64,000 nt of DNA from Bradyrhizobium septentrionale (GTDB lineage Bacteria > Pseudomonadota > Alphaproteobacteria > Rhizobiales > Xanthobacteraceae): NCBI RefSeq assembly GCF_011516645.4, contig NZ_CP088285.1:4048501-4112500 (forward strand), in the 5' to 3' direction. The position numbers and the translations under genes were made by a program. The notes under the pieces are model-generated. The model ran no database searches, was not told the origin of the DNA, and saw nothing but the letters and a program-made list of their open reading frames with translations. This document shows positions 25,881 through 39,625 of this stretch, piece after piece (positions within the stretch are counted from its first letter, which is position 1; each line of letters opens with the position of its first letter).

Positions 25881-27338
25881 TTACCCCGGCAGGTCGGTCT
25901 TCCCCATCAGGAAGCCGTCGATCGAACGCGCGCACTGGCGGCCTTCGCGGATCGCCCAGACCACCAGCGACTGGCCGCGGCGCATGTCGCCGGCGGAGAA
26001 GATCTTGGCGCGCGAGGTCTGGTAGTCGTGCAAGGACGCGCGGACGTTGCCGCGCTGGTCGAGCTCGACGCCGAGCGTCTTGAGCAGGCCCTCGTGCACC
26101 GGATGGACAAAGCCCATCGCCAGCAGCACGAGCTCGGCCTCGAGCGTGAACTCGGTGCCGGGCAGCGGCTTGAACTTGTCGTCGACCTTGACGCAATGCA
26201 GCTTGGCGACCTTGCCGTCCTTGCCTTCGAACTTCGTCGTCAGCACGGCGTATTCGCGCACCGCGCCTTCGGCCTGGCTCGACGACGTCCGCATCTTCAG
26301 CGGCCAGTTCGGCCAGGTCACGCCCTTGTTCTCGTGCTCGGGCGGCGCCGGCATGATCTCGAGCTGGGTCACCGACTTGGCACCCTGACGGAACGAGGTG
26401 CCGATGCAGTCCGAACCGGTGTCGCCGCCGCCGATCACGACGACATGCTTGCCGCCGGCGAGGATGTCGGCGGTACCGTCCAGCGGCTCGCCGGAGACGC
26501 GGCGGTTCTGCTGCGGCAGGAAGTCCATCGCGAAGTGGATGCCGGCGAGCTCGCGGCCCGGGATTGGCAGATCGCGCGGGGCCTCCGCGCCGCCGGTCAG
26601 CGCCACTGCGTCATACTGTTTGGCGAGCTCCTGCGGATCGATCGCGCCGGGCGTTGAGCCACCCACCGCCATGCCGTAGTGGAAGGTGACGCCCTCGGCT
26701 TCCATCTGCGCCACGCGGCGGTCGATGATGTTCTTCTCCATCTTGAAGTCGGGAATGCCGTAGCGCAGCAGGCCGCCGGCCTTGGCGAACTTCTCGTAGA
26801 CATGCACCTCGTGGCCGGCGCGCGCGAGCTGCTGCGCGCAGGCCATGCCGGCGGGGCCGGAGCCGATCACGGCGACCTTCTTGCCGGTCTTCTGGGGAGC
26901 GATCTCCGGCTTCAGCCAGCCATTGTCCCAGGCACGGTCGACGATCGCGCATTCGATGGTCTTGATGGTGACCGGGTTGTCGTCGATGTTGAGCGTGCAG
27001 GACGCTTCGCACGGCGCCGGGCAGATCCGGCCGGTGAACTCGGGGAAATTGTTGGTCGAGTGCAGATTGCGCGAGGCCTCTTCCCAGTTGCCCTGATAGA
27101 CGAGGTCGTTGAAATCGGGGATCTGGTTGTTGACCGGGCAGCCCGGCGTGCCCGGCGCGGTCGAGCCGGTGCCGTGGCAATAGGGGATGCCGCAGTTCAT
27201 GCAGCGCGCCGCCTGGTCGCGTGTGTCCTTCTCGCTCAGCGGAATGACGAACTCGTTGAAGTTCTTGAGCCGCTCGGCGACCGGCTCGTACTTGCGCTCA
27301 TGCCGCTCGATCTCGAGAAAACCTGTGATCTTACCCAT
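25881..27338 (-). CDS. gltD: glutamate synthase (NADPH) small subunit
   Basis: A 485-residue flavoprotein that passes electrons from NADPH to GltB for glutamate formation from 2-oxoglutarate and glutamine. The N-terminal 4Fe-4S cysteines are in [11 protein letters not shown] (46, 49, 54) and at Cys67, with a second group in [11 protein letters not shown]. The FAD motif is [14 protein letters not shown], the NADPH motif [12 protein letters not shown]. The start at 27338 was chosen over one 21 bp upstream because MGKITGFLE is the conserved N-terminus. It lies downstream of gltB with a repeat in between. Confidence 0.95.
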   Translation of the reverse strand: MGKITGFLEIERHERKYEPVAERLKNFNEFVIPLSEKDTRDQAARCMNCGIPYCHGTGSTAPGTPGCPVNNQIPDFNDLVYQGNWEEASRNLHSTNNFPEFTGRICPAPCEASCTLNIDDNPVTIKTIECAIVDRAWDNGWLKPEIAPQKTGKKVAVIGSGPAGMACAQQLARAGHEVHVYEKFAKAGGLLRYGIPDFKMEKNIIDRRVAQMEAEGVTFHYGMAVGGSTPGAIDPQELAKQYDAVALTGGAEAPRDLPIPGRELAGIHFAMDFLPQQNRRVSGEPLDGTADILAGGKHVVVIGGGDTGSDCIGTSFRQGAKSVTQLEIMPAPPEHENKGVTWPNWPLKMRTSSSQAEGAVREYAVLTTKFEGKDGKVAKLHCVKVDDKFKPLPGTEFTLEAELVLLAMGFVHPVHEGLLKTLGVELDQRGNVRASLHDYQTSRAKIFSAGDMRRGQSLVVWAIREGRQCARSIDGFLMGKTDLPG

Positions 27339-27371
27339 TGAAACCCGATGCCCCTGCATCTCAGTTGTTCC

Positions 27372-27475
27372 GTCATTCCGGGCTGCGCCGCGAGGCGCAG
27401 ACCCGAAGGTCCCGAAGTCGGTTGGCGAGATTCCGGGTTCGCGCTTCGCGCGCCCCGGAATGACGCCTGGTGATA
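27372..27475. repeat. palindromic intergenic repeat between gltB and gltD
   Basis: GTCATTCCGGGCTGCGCCGCGAGGCGCAG at the left is matched by CGCGCCCCGGAATGACG at the right, each with an inner hairpin. It sits inside the gltBD operon and in the mRNA would form a strong structure between the two reading frames. Confidence 0.75.
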
Positions 27476-32239
<4,764 letters not shown>

Positions 32240-32714
32240 GTGTCCTCTCCCTTGCGTCAGGGGCCTCACCGTATTTGGCGCACCTTGGACGTTGCGGCAC
32301 CCACCGGGCCACCGCTCGTCCGCCGCGAGCCGCATTTTCCTAAATTCAGACGTCGGGCGTTTCAACGTCCCCTGCGGAACGGCCCTGCCTGCAGCATTCT
32401 CGGAGCCCGGGGCGCCGAGGTTTCGTTGCAATCCCTATGCCGGAATGGCCTCGAATTTGAGACAGTCTTGCTGTCCTAACTTCGACCTTGCCAAATTTTT
32501 GTCTATCACACAAGCGCGAGGAAGTCCTCGCCCGCATGCTCGGAACGAACGGCTCGGCCGGCCCGCCGCGCCCCTGATTCGAAGCAAACACGCCGTGATC
32601 TGGCCCAAGGAGGGACCAAGGACCGCCGGATTTCAAACTGAAATTTTACTCCGGGCAAGCCGGCCAGAGAGCGGGAAGCTCCTTAAGGGCGTGGGCAAGA
32701 CAGGAGTAACGGCG
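32240..32714. other. divergent intergenic region upstream of gltB
   Basis: 475 bp without a supportable gene. It should hold the gltB promoter on the minus strand and that of the secreted-protein gene on the plus strand. A perfect inverted repeat ATTTCA-AAC-TGAAAT lies at 32630-32644 and may be a regulator site. No clear sigma-54 or NtrC site is seen. Confidence 0.4.
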
Positions 32715-33515
32715 ATGAAGTTGTTCACAGGTTCGGTTGCAGCCGCCGCCCTCGCGCTCAGCGCACTCTCGGCCCAGGCCCAGCTGGCCACATCGGCCCG
32801 GATCGGCAGCCCGGTTTTGATCAAGGTATCCGACATGGGCGGGCCCTATGCCGCCATGCCCGAGGTTCCGCCACCGCCGCGCTTCGGCCGAGTCCCGAGC
32901 CTGCTGCCGCCGGTCGAGGTCTACACCGTGCTTCGCGAGAACGGGTACCTGCCGCTCGGCGCCCCCCGGCAGCGCGGTTTCGTCTACACGATCTCTGTGA
33001 TCGACCAGGGCGGCGACGACGGCCGGCTGGTGATCGACGCCCGCGACGGGCACATCATCCGCTTCACCCCGGCCTACCGGCTCGGCGACAATTACGAAGA
33101 GGAGCTGAGCGCGAACTACGGCCCGGTCGGCCCGATGCCGTGGCCGATCCAGGCCCGGGTGCCGCGGCCGCCGGCTCCGATTCCCCATGTCGCGAGCCGC
33201 GTGCCGGTGCCGAAGCGCAGTCCGCTTGCGGCCAAGGCGCAGGTTCCCGCGGACGCTTCGGCTCCGGCTGCCCAAGCGGCTGTCCCGGCCGCGGTCCCGC
33301 AGCCCGCGCCCACCCAGGCGGCCGCGCCTGAGCCTGACCAGCAGGCCACAGCAGCGCCGAAGCCGGCCGAGGCCCAGGCGGCGCCGCAGGCCGTTCCGGC
33401 GCCGCAGGCCGTTCAGCGTGCCGAAGTTCCCACCGTCGGCCAGGCCGCTCCGCCGCCACCCGCGCCCGCGATCCTGCCCACCCAGGACATGCCGAAGGTG
33501 CAGGGGTTGGAGTGA
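32715..33515 (+). CDS. secreted protein with Pro/Ala-rich C-terminal tail
   Basis: A 266-residue protein with a signal peptide (1-22, ending AQAQ). A compact segment (about 45-140) includes VEVYTVLRENGYLPLG and DQGGDDGRLVIDARDGHIIRF, which resembles a PepSY-like or 'peptidase inhibitor' fold. From about 140 the chain is a low-complexity Ala/Pro/Gln tail. AGGAG precedes the start. It is expected in the periplasm or cell envelope. The function is not known. Confidence 0.7.
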   Translation: MKLFTGSVAAAALALSALSAQAQLATSARIGSPVLIKVSDMGGPYAAMPEVPPPPRFGRVPSLLPPVEVYTVLRENGYLPLGAPRQRGFVYTISVIDQGGDDGRLVIDARDGHIIRFTPAYRLGDNYEEELSANYGPVGPMPWPIQARVPRPPAPIPHVASRVPVPKRSPLAAKAQVPADASAPAAQAAVPAAVPQPAPTQAAAPEPDQQATAAPKPAEAQAAPQAVPAPQAVQRAEVPTVGQAAPPPPAPAILPTQDMPKVQGLE

Positions 33516-33530
33516 CGGTTACCAGCAACA

Positions 33531-33560
33531 AAAAACGCCCCGGTTTCCCGGGGCGTTTTC
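33531..33560. terminator. bidirectional intrinsic terminator
   Basis: AAAAACGCCCCGG-TTT-CCCGGGGCGTTTT forms a stem of at least 10 bp with A and T runs on the two sides. It lies between the convergent secreted-protein and Hsp20 genes and can serve both. Confidence 0.9.
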
Positions 33561-33597
33561 GCGTGCAGCCAATATCTGCTGACGCGGGACGTGTTGC

Positions 33598-34071
33598 TTA
33601 GGCCGCGACCTTCGCCGAGCCGTCAACGACCTGCGGAGCCTTCTCGCCGCCGCCGATCGGAATGCTGCGGGGCTTCTTGGCCTCGGGAATCTCGCGGACG
33701 AGATCGACGTGGAGCAGACCGTTCTCGAGCGAGGCGTTCTTCACCTGCACGAAGTCGGCAAGCTGGAAGACGCGCTCGAAGGCGCGAGAGGCGATGCCGC
33801 GATAGAGCACTTCGGAGGTGTTGCCGGAGTTCTCGTTGGCGGTCTTCTCGCCCTTGATCGTCAGCGTGTTCTCCTTCGCGACGATCGACAGCTCGGCCTG
33901 CGAGAAGCCGGAGACCGCGACGCTGATCCGGTAAGCATTCTCGCCGGTGCGCTCGATGTTGTAGGGGGGATAGCCGGGACTGCCGTCCGAGGTCACCTGA
34001 TCGAGCAGGTTGAAGAGGCGGTCGAAGCCGACGGTCGAACGATAGAACGGAGTGAGGTCGTAGGTACGCAT
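33598..34071 (-). CDS. hsp20: Hsp20 small heat-shock protein (IbpA-like)
   Basis: A 157-residue ATP-independent holdase. The N-terminus MRTYDLTPFYRSTVGFDRLF is the class A rhizobial sHsp pattern. The alpha-crystallin domain (about 36-128) includes GFSQAELSIVAKENTLTIKG and ENGLLHVDLVREIPE, and the C-terminal IxI motif is SIPI. It is preceded by a sigma-32 promoter and a 5' leader that hides the Shine-Dalgarno, so it is probably induced by heat at both transcription and translation. Confidence 0.95.
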   Translation of the reverse strand: MRTYDLTPFYRSTVGFDRLFNLLDQVTSDGSPGYPPYNIERTGENAYRISVAVSGFSQAELSIVAKENTLTIKGEKTANENSGNTSEVLYRGIASRAFERVFQLADFVQVKNASLENGLLHVDLVREIPEAKKPRSIPIGGGEKAPQVVDGSAKVAA

Positions 34072-34182
34072 AGGGTTAGTCCTCCAGTGAGCGACTGTTT
34101 CAGTTACCCGCCCGCCATCGGGCCGGGCTTAGATGTGTGCAGCCTGATGTTCCGGTTCCGAAACACTGGTAGCGGCCTGCAC
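34072..34182 (-). ncRNA. ROSE: ROSE-like RNA thermometer in the hsp20 5' UTR
   Basis: On the minus strand, the Shine-Dalgarno GGAGG (34085-34081) lies in a hairpin AGUC-G-CUC-ACUG-GAG-GACU (34096-34078). The anti-SD strand contains UCGCU, matching the UYGCU of ROSE thermometers, with the unpaired G at the characteristic position. Upstream hairpins GUGCAG...CUGCAC and GCCCG...CGGGC complete the multi-stem layout. ROSE elements are established in Bradyrhizobium sHsp genes. Confidence 0.8.
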
Positions 34183-34188
34183 TGAGGT

Positions 34189-34219
34189 GATATGGGAGGG
34201 GTTACGTCGCGTTCAAGGG
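34189..34219 (-). promoter_or_regulatory. sigma-32 (RpoH) promoter of hsp20
   Basis: On the minus strand, CCCTTGAA (34219-34212) is followed after 15 bp by CCCATATC (34196-34189), a good match to the RpoH consensus CTTGAA ... CCCATNT. It would start transcription near 34182, giving a leader of about 110 nt that contains the thermometer. Confidence 0.75.
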
Positions 34220-34288
34220 ACGGAAACAGCGTCGCTTTTGACGCCCGTGCCCTTGATCTCCACTCCGTCCCACCTACCGGTTCCCCGC

Positions 34289-35236
34289 ATGACGCTCGTC
34301 TCGATTCCCGCCAATCCGGTTCCGGACGACGTGGTCAGTGGCACCATCAAGACACCCGACGGGGCCGAGCTGCGCTTTGCGCGCTGGGCCCCGCCGCCCG
34401 GCCGCAAGGGCACGGTCTGCGTGTTCGGCGGGCGCGGCGAGATGATCGAAAAATATTTCGAGACCGTGCGCGATTTGCGCGACCGCGGCTTTGCGGTGGC
34501 GACGATCGACTGGCGCGGGCAGGGCCACTCGTCGCGGCGGCTGCGCGATCCGCGCAAGGGTTACGTGCGCGACTTCGCCGACTACGAGGTCGACGTCGAG
34601 ACCTTCGTGCAGCAGGTGGTGCTGCCGGATTGCCCGCCGCCCTATTTCGCGCTGGCGCATTCGATGGGCGGCGCGGTGATGCTGCGGCTTGCGCATGCCG
34701 GCAAGCGCTGGTTCGACCGCATGGTGCTGTCGGCGCCGATGATCGACCTGCCGCGGCGGCGGGTGTCGTTCTTTCCGAGCACGCTGCTCCGGATCATGCG
34801 CCTGGCCGGGCAGGGCGGCCGCTACGTTCCGGGCGGCGGCGGCGAGCTGGTCGGCCTCGCGCCCTTCATCGGCAATCCGGTGACCAGCGATCTGGTGCGC
34901 CACGCCCGCAACGCGGCGATCCTGGAGGAAGACCCGACGCTCGGTATCGCGGCGCCGACCATTGCCTGGGCCGATACCGCGTTCAAGGCGATGCGCACCT
35001 TCCGCGGCATGTCGTATCCGTCCGAAATCCGTCAGCCGATCCTGATGCTGGCAGCGAGCAATGACGAGGTGGTGTCGACGGCGGCGATCGAGGAGTTCGC
35101 CTATCATTTGCGCGCCGGCTCGCATCTCGTGATCGCCGGCTCCAAGCACGAGATCCTGCAGGAGCAGGACCGCTACCGCGCGCAATTCTGGGCGGCGTTC
35201 GACGCCTTCGTGCCGGGCACGCCGCTTTTCAAATGA
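34289..35236 (+). CDS. alpha/beta hydrolase, lysophospholipase-like (PldB family)
   Basis: A 315-residue serine hydrolase. The nucleophile elbow is AHSMGGA, with Asp expected in AASNDEVVS and His in GSKHEILQE, which completes the triad. The oxyanion region GGRGEMIEKYFETV and the strand FAVATIDWRGQGHS are typical of monoglyceride-lipase/lysophospholipase L2 proteins. There is no signal peptide. The ATG at 34289 follows CCCCGC and gives the conserved N-terminus. The hsp20 promoter is just upstream on the other strand. Confidence 0.88.
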   Translation: MTLVSIPANPVPDDVVSGTIKTPDGAELRFARWAPPPGRKGTVCVFGGRGEMIEKYFETVRDLRDRGFAVATIDWRGQGHSSRRLRDPRKGYVRDFADYEVDVETFVQQVVLPDCPPPYFALAHSMGGAVMLRLAHAGKRWFDRMVLSAPMIDLPRRRVSFFPSTLLRIMRLAGQGGRYVPGGGGELVGLAPFIGNPVTSDLVRHARNAAILEEDPTLGIAAPTIAWADTAFKAMRTFRGMSYPSEIRQPILMLAASNDEVVSTAAIEEFAYHLRAGSHLVIAGSKHEILQEQDRYRAQFWAAFDAFVPGTPLFK

Positions 35237-35263
35237 TCCACGTGTTTGCGGAAGGCCTGTGGC

Positions 35264-35926
35264 TCAGCCGTTGAGCAAGGCGACGATGCGGTCAGGAAAG
35301 CGCCGTTCGACGAACAGCGTCCTGACCTCGGCGACGCTGAGATAGCGGTCGTTGCCGTCGCCCTTGCCCATGATGTCGAGCAGCACCGGCCACTCGCCGA
35401 GCATCAAGAGCGGATAGTAGCCGTGCAGGATCGCGTAGGACGGCGGTTGCTCGTTCTTGGCGCGCTGGAAGTTCGCGGCCATGAAGGTCTTGATGTCGGA
35501 CGCCGACAGCCCGCGTTCGGTGCCACCGTCAGGATTCGGATAGTCCTTGCCGAAGGTGGCGAGCCGGGCGATCTCGTCCTCATGCACCACCGCATGCTGG
35601 TCGAGGATGCGTGAGCCGGCGCCGTGCTTGTCGAGCGGGCCGTTGCGCAGCTCGTCGAGGATCGCGCCCTGGGTCAGGCTGCGCAACTGGCTGAACGGGC
35701 CGATGCCGTTGGCCATCTGCGCGACCATGAAGATCTTCGCCTTTGCGTCCGCACCCGCCAGGCCCGTCTTGCCGGTGGCGCGTCCGATCGTCCCGGTCAG
35801 TTCGGGCAGCGGCACGATATGACCGCCGACATAGTTGCCGGCGACGAGTGCGCGCAGGAACGGGCAGGGATTATTGGGAGAGACCTGCCGGGCAGGGGAC
35901 TCAGCTGCAGGCATATCGGACATCAA
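35264..35926 (-). CDS. conserved hypothetical protein with N-terminal PCP motif
   Basis: A 220-residue soluble protein. Near the N-terminus is SPNNPCPFLRALV (Pro20-Cys21-Pro22), and near residue 108 is DQHAVVHEDEIARL. The C-terminus has DIMGKGDGNDRYLSVAEVRTLF, which resembles an EF-hand loop with an insertion. The PCP plus downstream His/Glu/Asp pattern recalls heme-thiolate peroxidases (chloroperoxidase/unspecific peroxygenase), but the match is too weak for a functional call. It is convergent with the hydrolase gene. Confidence 0.7.
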   Translation of the reverse strand: MMSDMPAAESPARQVSPNNPCPFLRALVAGNYVGGHIVPLPELTGTIGRATGKTGLAGADAKAKIFMVAQMANGIGPFSQLRSLTQGAILDELRNGPLDKHGAGSRILDQHAVVHEDEIARLATFGKDYPNPDGGTERGLSASDIKTFMAANFQRAKNEQPPSYAILHGYYPLLMLGEWPVLLDIMGKGDGNDRYLSVAEVRTLFVERRFPDRIVALLNG

Positions 35927-35982
35927 ACCACATCCTGAAAAGCTTCAGCCCAAAAAGCATCCATTACAGCGGATGAACTCGC

Positions 35983-37782
35983 TCAGGATTCAGCGGCGAA
36001 TTTCGGCGTAGATGCAACCAGAACGAGTTTGCCGAAGGGCAGGCCGGCTTTCAAGAGGCCTTCGCGGTAATGCGCGATGTCGGCCGGGTTCTTCCAGTGG
36101 AAATTCCGCAAATGACGTTCGACCGTCAGATCGGGATGATCGGCGAGCAGCGCCTCTGCCGCCTGGGCGGCCTCGTCGGCGCGGCCAAGCTGGGCGAGCG
36201 CCGCGCTGCGCACCGCAAGGCACTGCAGATGGTTCGGGTTGAGATACAGCCCCTCGCGCGACCACGACAGCGACGCGTCATATTGTCCGAGCAGATAGTG
36301 GCTGAACGCATTCAGCCCGGCCCATTGGTAGCGCGGGTCGCTGTTGCCGCGCTGGACCGCCGTCGAGAACAGGTCGACCGCCTTGCGGTGGTCGCCGATC
36401 ACCATGTGACAGATTCCGAGCACGCCGCGCGCGCCCATGTCGTAGGGGTTGAGCTCGATCGCCCGCTTGATGGCATCCATCGCGGCTTCGTAGTGGCCCT
36501 GCATCGCGTGCAGATAGGCCAGCAGCGAAAACGCGAACGAGGAGCGTGGGTCGAGCCGGACGCTGCTCTCGGCCAGGCTGACCGACGAGGCCCACAATTC
36601 GCGCGTGCTCGGAATCCAGCCGAACTGGATGCTCTGGATCTGGATCAGCGCGAGATAGGCGCGCGCGATCGACAGCGCGGGGTCGAGCTCGATCGCCTCC
36701 TTGAACAGCGCGATCGCGGTGTCGCAGTCGTCCTTGGTCTGGTGATAGTAGTGCGACAGGCCCTTCAGGAAGCGGTCCCACGCCGTCAGTTCGGCATTCG
36801 GCGAGCGCGCCGGTGCCGAGGCCTCGGCACGGTAGATCTCCTGGGCCACCGCGGCGGAGAGGTTGGCGGTGATCTCGTCCTGCATCGCGAACAGGTCGCC
36901 CATGTCGCGGTCATAGCGGCCGGTCCACAGCTGCTCGCCCTTCTCGGGCGCGATCAGTTCGGCGGAGACGCGGATCTTGTTGCCGGCGCGCCGGACCGAA
37001 CCCTGGATCAAATAGGTCGCGTCGATCTCGCGCGCGATCAGGCGGGTCGAGACGCTCTTGCCCTTGTAGGCGAAGGTCGAGTTGCGGCTCAGCACGCGGT
37101 AGAAGGATTGCAGCGACAGCGCGTGGATCAGATCCTCAGTCAGGCCGTCGGAGAAATACTCGTCGGCGCCGCCGCTGAGATTGTCGAGCGGCAGCACGCC
37201 GACGATTGCGGTCCGGTATTGCCCCGGCAGATGCGGGCCATCGTCCGGGGTCTTCTCCTGCAGATCGGATCCGGCCGGCGCCCAGGTCCAGACATGGATC
37301 GGTTCGGCGATGTTCTTGAAGCGGTGCGGGCCGGCGTCCGCCAGGATGACGGCAAGCCGCCGCCCCGCTTCGGTGCGGGCCTTGTCCGATACCGCGATGC
37401 CGCCGGGCGCTGCGACCGTCTCGAGACGGACGGCAATGTTGACGTCGTCGCCGAACACCTCGTCCTCGTCGGCCATGACGTCGCCCATGTGGACGCCCAT
37501 CCGGAAGTGCATGGCGCGGTCGGCCGGCAAATGCTCGTTGCGCTCGGCCATCATGGTCTGCATGGCGACGGCAGCCTCGATGGCGCCGATGATGCTCGGA
37601 AATTCCAGCAGGAAGCCGTCGCCGGTGTTTTTGACGATTCGGCCGCCATGGTTGAGGATGATCGGGTAGATCGCGCTGCGGTGCGCCTTGAACGAGGCAT
37701 GCGTCCCCGCCTCGTCGGCGCCCATCATGCGGGAATAGCCGGCAATGTCAGCGCAAAGAATGGCAGCGAGCCGTCTTTCCAT
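35983..37782 (-). CDS. class III adenylate cyclase with TPR repeats
   Basis: A 599-residue protein. The N-terminal cyclase homology domain (1-170) has metal ligands Asp12 (CADIAGYS) and Asp55 (KNTGDGF), adenine-selecting Lys51 with Asp113, and the transition-state pair Asn115/Arg119 (GDDVNIAVRLE), so it should be active. A central segment with VGVLPLDNLSGGADEYFSDGLTEDL (FlgO/TolB-N-like) follows, then TPR repeats from about 360 to 560. This architecture is expanded in Bradyrhizobium. It makes cAMP in response to an unknown signal. Confidence 0.92.
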   Translation of the reverse strand: MERRLAAILCADIAGYSRMMGADEAGTHASFKAHRSAIYPIILNHGGRIVKNTGDGFLLEFPSIIGAIEAAVAMQTMMAERNEHLPADRAMHFRMGVHMGDVMADEDEVFGDDVNIAVRLETVAAPGGIAVSDKARTEAGRRLAVILADAGPHRFKNIAEPIHVWTWAPAGSDLQEKTPDDGPHLPGQYRTAIVGVLPLDNLSGGADEYFSDGLTEDLIHALSLQSFYRVLSRNSTFAYKGKSVSTRLIAREIDATYLIQGSVRRAGNKIRVSAELIAPEKGEQLWTGRYDRDMGDLFAMQDEITANLSAAVAQEIYRAEASAPARSPNAELTAWDRFLKGLSHYYHQTKDDCDTAIALFKEAIELDPALSIARAYLALIQIQSIQFGWIPSTRELWASSVSLAESSVRLDPRSSFAFSLLAYLHAMQGHYEAAMDAIKRAIELNPYDMGARGVLGICHMVIGDHRKAVDLFSTAVQRGNSDPRYQWAGLNAFSHYLLGQYDASLSWSREGLYLNPNHLQCLAVRSAALAQLGRADEAAQAAEALLADHPDLTVERHLRNFHWKNPADIAHYREGLLKAGLPFGKLVLVASTPKFAAES

Positions 37783-38021
37783 ATTTCCTGTGCCCTGGAA
37801 TGGCCACTCAGCCGAGGTGACCGAATCCGATACTTACAAGACAGGCCGGGTTCGGCGGAAGCTCGGTTTGCAGGCACCTATAATGCATAGTAGCAGGAAT
37901 TGGCATGCGACCAACGGATCGTACAGTCCGTTTGTCTACTGAATTCGTGTGTCGCCGGGATGGCGCCCGTCGGCTGACCATCCTTATCCGGCCGTTACTT
38001 ACATAGGTTAATTGCGCCGAT

Positions 38022-38657
38022 ATGCTGGGAATTCACGAACTTTGGCTTTTCGTCCTGTCCGGGCTGCTGCTCAACATCACGCCGGGCCCGGATACCGCCT
38101 ACATCATCGGGCGCACGATTCAGCTGGGATGGCGCGGCGGCGCAGCTGCGGCAATCGGTATCAGCTGCGGCTGCCTGGTCCACGTGCTGGGCGCGGCGAT
38201 CGGGCTGTCGGCGCTGCTGATGGCGTCGTCGACCGCGTTCCTGGCCGTCAAGCTGATCGGCGCGGCCTATCTGGTGTTGACCGGCCTGCAGATGCTGCTG
38301 TCGCGCGCCAAGCCGGTCGCGGAGATCGCCGGGCAGGGCGGTGAGACCTCGATCTCGCGCGTGTTCTGGCAGGGCGCGCTCACCAACATCCTCAATCCCA
38401 AGGTGGCGCTGTTCTTCCTGGCCTTCCTGCCGCAGTTCGTGGCGGGGGACGCGCCGCACAAGACGCTGGCCTTCCTGGTGCTCGGGCTGATCTTCATCAC
38501 CGGCGGCACGCTGTGGTGCTTCGGTCTCGCCGCCTTTGCGGCGACGGCCGCCGGCCGTATCAGGCAATCGGCCGGCGTGATCGCCTGGATCAACCGCTCG
38601 CTCGGCGCGCTCTTCATCTATCTCGGCGTCCGCGTCGCCATGCTGGAGGCGCGCTAA
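38022..38657 (+). CDS. LysE family amino-acid exporter
   Basis: A 211-residue inner-membrane protein with six helices. The N-terminal family motif NITPGPDTAYIIGRTIQLGWRGG and the mid-chain QGALTNILNPKVALFFLAFLPQFV are diagnostic for the RhtB/LysE superfamily. The substrate is probably an amino acid such as homoserine, threonine or leucine; it cannot be refined. It has no linked regulator. Confidence 0.92.
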   Translation: MLGIHELWLFVLSGLLLNITPGPDTAYIIGRTIQLGWRGGAAAAIGISCGCLVHVLGAAIGLSALLMASSTAFLAVKLIGAAYLVLTGLQMLLSRAKPVAEIAGQGGETSISRVFWQGALTNILNPKVALFFLAFLPQFVAGDAPHKTLAFLVLGLIFITGGTLWCFGLAAFAATAAGRIRQSAGVIAWINRSLGALFIYLGVRVAMLEAR

Positions 38658-38708
38658 GCGCGATGAGATTGGGGTGAATCGTCCTCGCGCTTCAGGCCTT
38701 TAGTTTGG

Positions 38709-38781
38709 GCATGATCTCCGCGCAAACGCGTTCCGCGTTTGTCGCGAGGGAAAACCGCTTCGCACTTTTCGGGATCATGCC
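38709..38781. repeat. GCATGATC-ended palindromic repeat
   Basis: GGCATGATC at the left and GATCATGCC at the right bound the unit, and the core GCAAACGCGTTCCGCGTTTG forms an inner hairpin. This is a common Bradyrhizobium intergenic palindrome, located between the convergent LysE and TSUP genes. Confidence 0.8.
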
Positions 38782-39533
38782 TAGCCGTGGATCTTGAGCA
38801 GCGCGCTGCCGGCGAGATAGATGCCGAGCAGGATCATCGCGATCAGGAACCAGCGGCGGAAGACGTCCGGCTGCATCCGTGTGCGGACGGCCTGGCCGAT
38901 GAACATGCCGGTGAATGATGCGACCATGGCGACCGCGCCCGGCAGTGCGGTGGCCGCCGTCAGCAGGCCTGATGCCGTGAGGTTGAAGGCGAGCGCGATG
39001 GTTGCGGTGGTGAAGAAGACGCCAAGCGCCTGCACCAGCTCGTCCTTCTCCATGCCGATCGCCTGCATGAACGGCATCGAGGGGATGACCTGAACCCCGG
39101 TGGCGGCCGAGATCAGCCCGGTAATGACCCCGACGATGCCGCCGATCCATTTTTCGTTGCGGCGCGCGACCTTGAAGTTGAATCGGCTCAGGCCGACGAT
39201 CGCGTAGATCACCAGCAGCACGCCCAGCACGACGGTGCCGTAGGCCGCGTAAGGCCCGGTCAACAGCCCGGCATTGATCCAGATCCCCACCACGGTGCCG
39301 AGCATCAGCGGCCACAGCCGCTTGATGATGTCGCGCAGATAGGGGCCGACGAAGGTCTGCCAGATATTGGTGACGATCGCCGGCACGATCACGATCGCAA
39401 TCGCCTGGCCCGGCGGCATCGTGGTTGCGAGCAGCCCCATCGCGACGGTCGGCAGACCGAGCCCGAGCGTACCCTTGACGAAACCGGCGAGCAGGAAGGC
39501 GAAGGCGATGAAGATCAGGAGATGGTCGACCAT
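38781..39533 (-). CDS. sulfite exporter TauE/SafE (TSUP) family permease
   Basis: A 250-residue inner-membrane protein with about eight helices. The N-terminal family motif GFVKGTLGLGLPTVAMGLL and its second half (GVITGLISAATGVQVIPSMPFMQ) show the internal duplication of TSUP carriers. It transports sulfonate, sulfite or small organic anions; the substrate is unknown. It is divergent from a LysR gene 92 bp away that may regulate it. The stop codon touches the repeat at its 3' side. Confidence 0.9.
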   Translation of the reverse strand: MVDHLLIFIAFAFLLAGFVKGTLGLGLPTVAMGLLATTMPPGQAIAIVIVPAIVTNIWQTFVGPYLRDIIKRLWPLMLGTVVGIWINAGLLTGPYAAYGTVVLGVLLVIYAIVGLSRFNFKVARRNEKWIGGIVGVITGLISAATGVQVIPSMPFMQAIGMEKDELVQALGVFFTTATIALAFNLTASGLLTAATALPGAVAMVASFTGMFIGQAVRTRMQPDVFRRWFLIAMILLGIYLAGSALLKIHG

Positions 39534-39625
39534 GCCTGCACATTGACCGATTGATCCGATCGGCACAATCTGGAGGTTACGGAGTTAGCCTTCGGACAGA
39601 ACGAAGGTATGGGGCGGGAAAAATC

